5,555 nt of DNA from Caulobacter sp. (GTDB taxonomy: Bacteria > Pseudomonadota > Alphaproteobacteria > Caulobacterales > Caulobacteraceae): the NCBI GenBank assembly GCA_014378155.1, contig JACMOF010000405.1, positions 1 to 5,555 of the forward strand. Reading direction: 5' to 3'. Both the position numbers and the translations under genes were made by a program. A model generated the notes under the pieces. It was not told the DNA's origin. It made no database searches and was given only the letters and a program-made list of their open reading frames with translations. Below, piece after piece: positions 1 through 5,555 of this stretch; the first letter of the stretch is position 1; every line of letters begins with the position of its first letter.

Positions 1-863
1 GAGCCTGGGCGCCGGCGGCGGCTTCTAGCGCTTTTGCGCCGGGACCGGCGACAAAATCCCTGACCTCGCCAGCGCCTCGCGCCCGGTGACCAAAGCCGAG
101 TTCGCCGCCTGTCAGGCGGCCGGGGTGAAGGGCATCGTCGAACTGAAGATCGGCCTGGACGGCATTGTGGTCGCCACCGACGACAAGTCGCCCGACTACG
201 GCTTCAAGCTTGAACACCTATACTTGGCACTTTCCGCCAACGTGCTGCGCGGCGGCGACCTCGTGAAAAACCCCTACAAGCAATGGAGCGAGGTCGGCGC
301 CGAACTGCCGGCCAGCAAGATCATCGTCTATGGTCCGCCCGCCAGCTCGGGTACTCGCGACGCCTGGGTGGACCTGGCCATCGAGCCGGGGGCCCGCAAG
401 TTTCCGACCAACGAGGCGCCGCGCGCTCAGGATCCGGCGGCCTTCAAGGCCAAGGTCGATCCGATGCTGTCGGACGGCGGCTGGGTCGACGCCGGCGAGA
501 ACGACGAGGATATCGTCGGCCTGATCGAAAAGATCCCCGGCACGCTGGGGGGGGCTATTCGTTCCTTGACGAGCACAAGCGGCAACTGAAGGCCGCCTCC
601 ATCAATGGCGTCAAACCCACCCCGCAAACCATCATCGACGGGTTCTACCCCTGTCTCGCCCGCTCTACATCTACGTCAAGAAGGCTAATGTCGGCGTGAC
701 GGCGTGCCTGCGGGAATTCGTGGCTGGGTTCGTCTCCGACGCCGCCATCGGGCGTGGAGGGTATCTGCAAGGCCACGGCTTGGCGCCGCAGCCGCCGGCC
801 CAGCAACAGGCCGCCAAGACGACCGCGATCAAGCTGACGCCGATGGCGGCTCCGTCCAAATAG
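1..863 (+). pseudogene. Broken PstS-like phosphate ABC transporter substrate-binding protein (5' end outside window)
   Basis: Intact relatives are periplasmic proteins that bind phosphate and pass it to the PstCAB importer. The match is spread over three frames. Bases 2-552 carry a glycine-rich GAGGGF segment, then RFCAGTGD, SASRP, and the SSGTRD phosphate-binding loop at 344-361. From about 553 the frame shifts to read GYSFLDEHKRQLKAASINGV and then the PQTIIDGFYP segment. From about 660 it shifts again to read PLYIYVKKANVGV, REFV, SDAAIGRGGY and a natural end PMAAPSK-stop at 861-863. Lesions: a TAG at 26-28 where relatives have a charged residue (GAG to TAG would explain it); loss of one or four bases at the G8 run 547-554, where relatives typically read LGVFGYSF; loss of one C near 648-651, since restoring it gives YPLSRPLYIYV. 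The two shifts lie in homopolymer runs, so sequencing error is possible, but three lesions in one gene beside a clean 842-codon gene favour real decay. The N-terminus and signal peptide lie outside the window. Function is inferred lost. Confidence 0.82.
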
Positions 864-890
864 CATCGGCATCGGCATCGGCATCGGCAT
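863..890. repeat. GCATCG hexamer tandem repeat, about 4.7 copies
   Basis: A perfect head-to-tail GCATCG array of 28 bases begins on the last base of the PstS-like stop codon and ends two bases before a long inverted repeat. A six-base unit changes length without changing frame, and no credible gene is translated across it. It lies in the non-coding gap after the broken gene. It is probably a slippage product; no function can be read from it. Confidence 0.85.
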
Positions 891-891
891 T

Positions 892-931
892 GCCTGGCGT
901 CGCGGACGGCTCGACGCCCGCGACGCCAGGC
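892..931. terminator. Perfect 14-bp inverted repeat, candidate bidirectional terminator
   Basis: Bases 892-905 (GCCTGGCGTCGCGG) and 918-931 are exact reverse complements separated by a 12-base loop, giving a very stable GC-rich hairpin on either strand. It lies 29 bases after the PstS-like stop and 81 bases beyond the stop of the - strand flavoprotein gene, between convergent transcription units. There is no T-tract on either side, so it does not meet the classic intrinsic-terminator pattern. It could instead stabilise the 3' end of the mRNA or be a REP-like intergenic palindrome. Confidence 0.5.
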
Positions 932-946
932 TGGGGCAACCGGACA

Positions 947-1060
947 ATGACCAGCAAGAGTCTACGCCCGCTGGCGGATCTGGAGCGGGAAAGCCTCGCC
1001 TGGGTCAATCGCCTAATATCTGGCGCTTTCACCCTTGAGAACGCCGAAGACCTCCAGCGC
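947..1060 (+). pseudogene. Possible FecR-type N-terminal remnant, truncated
   Basis: An ATG at 947 opens a frame beginning MTSKSLRPLADLERESLAWV, followed by NRLISG and then [12 protein letters not shown]. This resembles the short N-terminal domain (DUF4880) of FecR family regulators, whose pattern is roughly E-x-LAWV-x-RL-x-SG followed by T-x-x-DAE-x-L. FecR proteins are inner-membrane regulators that pair with an ECF sigma factor to control TonB-dependent receptor genes. The likeness is clearest for residues 1-26 (947-1024). Beyond about 1013 the same bases encode the C-terminus of the opposite-strand flavoprotein, so the rest may be coincidence. No FecR core or membrane segment follows, and no good ribosome binding site precedes the ATG. 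The call is from recalled family pattern only; it may be chance coding in a GC-rich gap. Confidence 0.35.
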
Positions 1061-2095
1061 AGTCTGCCGCGCGCCGCGCATGACGCCCACCAGTGTCGCC
1101 GAGGCAAAGCCCGCCCATTCCCCATACCCGACCAGCCAGAGCCTTGGCTCGAGAACCGACCGCGTACCTTGGACGTCGATCTTGCCTTCCGTGTTGACGA
1201 CTCCCAGCGAGTTCAAGTGTTTCAGAGCCGGCCGAAACCCGGTGCACCAAATTACCGCATCAACCGTACTCTCGCTCCCATCCTCCCAAAGGACGCCGGT
1301 CGCGACGAACCTGGTGAATGGGCGCACGGCATGGAGCACGCCACGACCGCGCGCTGCTTGAACCGCCGGGATCATCACGATGTCGCCCAGGCCACCAGGT
1401 GGCGGACCTTCCGGCCCTGTCCCTCCCTGAGCCTTCCAACGTTGGGTGGCGCGCTCAAATAGAACCCGCCCGTCGACATCGTCAGGCAGAAAGCTTGGAG
1501 GTTGCTGTGTCACCCAGGCCGTCCCGGCCACTTGCGAAACCTCGGCTAGGATTTGGGCTCCGCTATTGCCGCCGCCGACGACCAGAACGGCTTGGCCGGC
1601 GAATGGCTCGGGGCCTTGATAATGGGCCGAATGGACCTGACGGCCCCGGAATTGGTCACGGCCTTGGTAGTCGGGGATATGGGGCGCACGCCAGGTGCCG
1701 GTGGTGCTGATCACGGCGCCGGCGCGCCAGGTCCCCTTGTCTGTCGCCACCTCCATGCCGTCAGGATCAGCGGTCACGTTCAGGACCTCGACCGGACGTT
1801 CGATTCGCAAGCCGTACCGAGCCTCGTAGCGACTCAGATAATCGATGATCTCCTCGCGGCTAGGATAGGCGTCCCGGGTGGGCGCCATCGGCCAGCCCGG
1901 GAGTGAACTCCATTGCCCCGGGGAAAAGAGACGCAAGGAGGGCCAAGCGTGACGCCATGCGCCGCCAGCCGCCGGTTCGCCGTCGAGAATGACGAAGGAC
2001 AGGTTGGTGCGGCGAAGAAAGTAAGCCGTCGCCAAGGCTGATTGGCCACCGCCGATGATCGCGACATCGCGGGTCCGAGTTTCATTGGCGACCAT
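1013..2095 (-). CDS. ArsO-like NAD(P)H-dependent flavin-containing monooxygenase
   Basis: A 360-residue cytosolic flavoprotein, full length for its family. An FAD-binding GGGQSA loop sits at residues 15-20 after a beta strand (VAII). SLRLFSP and SSLPGWPM (residues 53-70) are typical of ArsO-type enzymes. STTGTW is at 130-135, and the FMO-type signature F-x-G-x3-H-x3-Y falls at 149-159. The NAD(P)H-binding GGGNSG loop is at 174-179, and the late FAD contact WCTGFRP at 283-289. ArsO proteins are often encoded in arsenic-resistance operons; their exact reaction is not well settled, so the substrate here is unknown. The start is well supported: GGAGGTGAT lies just upstream of the ATG. It is the last gene of the - strand operon, 81 bases after the split-barrel gene. 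The final ten or so residues (VLKGESARY) look unlike the family and overlap a possible FecR remnant on the other strand. No ars genes are in view, so a general redox or xenobiotic role is equally possible. Confidence 0.88.
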   Translation of the reverse strand: MVANETRTRDVAIIGGGQSALATAYFLRRTNLSFVILDGEPAAGGAWRHAWPSLRLFSPGQWSSLPGWPMAPTRDAYPSREEIIDYLSRYEARYGLRIERPVEVLNVTADPDGMEVATDKGTWRAGAVISTTGTWRAPHIPDYQGRDQFRGRQVHSAHYQGPEPFAGQAVLVVGGGNSGAQILAEVSQVAGTAWVTQQPPSFLPDDVDGRVLFERATQRWKAQGGTGPEGPPPGGLGDIVMIPAVQAARGRGVLHAVRPFTRFVATGVLWEDGSESTVDAVIWCTGFRPALKHLNSLGVVNTEGKIDVQGTRSVLEPRLWLVGYGEWAGFASATLVGVMRGARQTALEVFGVLKGESARY

Positions 2096-2098
2096 CTC

Positions 2099-2107
2099 AT
2101 CACCTCC
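2099..2107 (-). promoter_or_regulatory. Strong ribosome binding site of the ArsO-like gene
   Basis: On the - strand, GGAGGTGAT precedes the ATG at 2095 with seven bases between GGAGG and the start. It is close to a full anti-16S match and is the strongest Shine-Dalgarno site in the window, which fixes the start and suggests efficient independent initiation after the 81-base gap. Confidence 0.8.
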
Positions 2108-2176
2108 GCGCAGCTTCGATCGAGAGCACTATCGCTGCTGGGGCGAGGCCCTCGACGCGTTCGGCGGCTTAAAAGC

Positions 2177-2698
2177 TCATTGAGGACCCTCTGTCCGCTG
2201 GATCGTCCAACGCTCGACGACGGTGAGGACCTCGCGATGGCCCGGTGGGGTCGCATAGTCCACCAGGGTGATGATTTGAGGTTGGGCTTCCAGCAGGACG
2301 ACGCTGTTGGCGCCAGGGTGCGGTGTGAACCCGGACTCGGGTGGTAGGGCCTGGATCGTCTTGTTCAGGCGTTCGATCAGTTCGAAGTCGCGAACTTCGG
2401 TGGCATGGGCGGACATCGACAGGCTGTAGGGACCCGCCGCGCCGCCGCCGATGGCGATCGACACCCGCGGGTCTCGGGTAATGTTGGCGAACTTCTGGCT
2501 GCCGGTGGCGACCACGAAATAGAGCGCGTGCTCGCGCCGGAAATAGTTCACCAGCGTGACCTGGGGCCAACCGTCGGGTCGGTTCGTCGCCAGGGCCATC
2601 AGATGGCGACTGTCGAGGACAGAGAGGATGCGCGCCTGAAGGTTGGCTTCATCGGCGCTCTGCGGGATCTGACTTGAAGGCGGGGGCGTAAGGGGCAT
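2177..2698 (-). CDS. Pyridoxamine 5'-phosphate oxidase family FMN-binding split-barrel protein
   Basis: A 173-residue cytosolic protein of the PNPOx-like split-barrel superfamily, which binds FMN (some members F420 or heme) and mostly acts in redox reactions rather than true vitamin B6 synthesis. Residues 30-53 hold the opening strands and the DGWPQVTLVNYF segment (DG-x-P-x4-V pattern). Residues 66-83 carry GSQKFANITRDPRVSIAI, where the S/K/N positions and DPRV match the family's cofactor-contact region. About 20 leader residues rich in Pro and Ser look disordered; the tail after about 160 is short and polar. It lacks the C-terminal substrate motif of genuine PdxH as far as can be seen, so PLP synthesis is unlikely. 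The ATG is preceded by AAGGAAGA at good spacing. It begins 35 bases after the ATPase stop, indicating cotranscription. Substrate and partner are unknown; a flavin reductase or stress-detoxification role is inference. Confidence 0.88.
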   Translation of the reverse strand: MPLTPPPSSQIPQSADEANLQARILSVLDSRHLMALATNRPDGWPQVTLVNYFRREHALYFVVATGSQKFANITRDPRVSIAIGGGAAGPYSLSMSAHATEVRDFELIERLNKTIQALPPESGFTPHPGANSVVLLEAQPQIITLVDYATPPGHREVLTVVERWTIQRTEGPQ

Positions 2699-2703
2699 TG
2701 CTG

Positions 2704-2711
2704 TCTTCCTT
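2704..2711 (-). promoter_or_regulatory. Ribosome binding site of the split-barrel gene
   Basis: AAGGAAGA on the - strand, with GGAAG six bases before the ATG at 2698. It supports that start and lies in the 35-base gap after the ATPase, which holds no hairpin. Confidence 0.6.
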
Positions 2712-2733
2712 TTCTAGCGGCTGAGATGGGTCA

Positions 2734-5262
<2,529 letters not shown>

Positions 5263-5279
5263 AGTGCAGATCCGATCCG

Positions 5280-5293
5280 CCGGCGCTCGCCGG
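5280..5293 (-). other. Small hairpin between stress-protein and ATPase genes
   Basis: A 5-bp GC stem (CCGGC/GCCGG) with a GAGC loop lies in the 40-base gap upstream of the ATPase. It has no T-tract and is too short to be a convincing terminator. It might modestly affect ATPase translation or mRNA processing, or may be chance. Confidence 0.2.
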
Positions 5294-5302
5294 TCTTAGA
5301 GG

Positions 5303-5555
5303 TCAGTGCGACAGAAGGACGGGGCAGCCTGGACGCGCCAGCATGTGCTGGGTGGCGCCGCCCAGCAGGAATTCCTGGGTGCGGGAATGGCCGTAGGCGC
5401 CCATGACCAGCAGGTTCGGCGCCGTCCCATCGAGATATCGGTCAAAGGCCGGTCCGATCGCTTCCCCGCCGGCATCCACCTCGTCCAGCGTGGTGTTGAC
5501 CCCATGAGCAGCCAGATGACGCTGCGCCTGGGCGCCGGTCGTCGATAGGACGCCA
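5303..5555 (-). CDS. Universal stress protein (UspA family), C-terminal 83 residues
   Basis: The 5' part lies beyond the right edge; the visible part ends LLSH-stop at 5303-5305. UspA-fold proteins are cytosolic, bind ATP or other nucleotides, and rise under starvation, redox or oxygen stress. Visible: a helix with AQAQRHLAAHGV, a strand (NTTLDEVDAG), then LLVMGAYGHSR and FLLGGATQHML. These form the family's nucleotide-binding pattern G-x2-G-x9-G, but with Gly where the usual following Ser/Thr stands. PGCPVLLSH is the standard last strand. It is unclear whether the whole protein has one Usp domain or two in tandem, as is common in proteobacteria. It is the first visible gene of the - strand operon, 40 bases upstream of the ATPase. 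The frame running through 5296-5505 on the same strand is a shadow of it. Confidence 0.9.
   Translation of the reverse strand, partial: GVLSTTGAQAQRHLAAHGVNTTLDEVDAGGEAIGPAFDRYLDGTAPNLLVMGAYGHSRTQEFLLGGATQHMLARPGCPVLLSH

Noticed and set aside
86..589. The 167-codon frame starting at GTG 86 as an intact small secreted protein
   Set aside because: Similarity to PstS proteins continues upstream of the GTG through the TAG at 26-28 and downstream in other frames, so it is an internal piece of a broken gene.
704..1462. A 252-codon + strand frame taken as one gene
   Set aside because: Its first part is an out-of-frame reading of the PstS-like C-terminus and the hexamer array, and its last part is antisense to the flavoprotein. 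Only the 947-1060 piece has any family likeness and is reported separately.
2116..2123. TCGATCGA palindrome in the 81-base gap as an operator
   Set aside because: Eight bases of perfect palindrome is expected by chance in such DNA, and no second copy or promoter elements accompany it.
1834..2256. A 140-codon - strand frame spanning the gap between the ArsO-like and split-barrel genes
   Set aside because: It is an out-of-frame shadow of the start of the ArsO-like gene and the end of the split-barrel gene, is Arg/Ser/Pro rich, and has no family pattern.
5263..5302. FNR/FixK-type site (TTGAT-N4-ATCAA) or other promoter before the ATPase
   Set aside because: I looked for paired half-sites here and in the other gaps and found none; the operon promoter is probably right of the window.

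Overview
The window is GC-rich DNA with dense coding, long antisense shadow frames and alphaproteobacterial-looking proteins. The PstS-like and FecR-like sequences recall Caulobacteraceae (Caulobacter, Phenylobacterium, Brevundimonas), but that is inference from protein style, with no phylogenetic marker present.

Left part (1-1012, + strand): a decayed locus. A PstS-type phosphate-binding protein gene enters from beyond the left edge and is broken by one in-frame amber codon and two frameshifts before its natural C-terminus at 863. It is followed at once by a run of a GCATCG hexamer, a perfect 14-bp inverted repeat, and a short + strand reading frame resembling the N-terminus of a FecR-type anti-sigma regulator. 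That frame runs into the 3' end of the next gene, which lies on the opposite strand. This looks like the remains of a regulated uptake locus abutting an unrelated operon.

Right part (1013-5555, - strand): four intact, closely spaced genes, read right to left. They are the C-terminal end of a universal stress protein (cut by the window edge), an 842-residue P2-like cation-transporting P-type ATPase, a 173-residue FMN-binding split-barrel protein of the pyridoxamine 5'-phosphate oxidase superfamily, and a 360-residue ArsO-like flavin monooxygenase. Gaps are about 40, 35 and 81 bases with no clear terminator between genes, so a single transcript is likely; its promoter is outside the window. The 14-bp inverted repeat sits where this transcript would end.

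Together the operon pairs a stress-sensing nucleotide-binding protein with a cation pump and two flavin-dependent redox proteins, which suggests a stress (low oxygen, redox or metalloid) module. Two points stand out. The pump keeps every catalytic P-type motif but lacks the usual M5 calcium ligands. The ArsO-like enzyme is found with no other arsenic gene in view. I saw no CRISPR array, tRNA, rRNA or insertion sequence.
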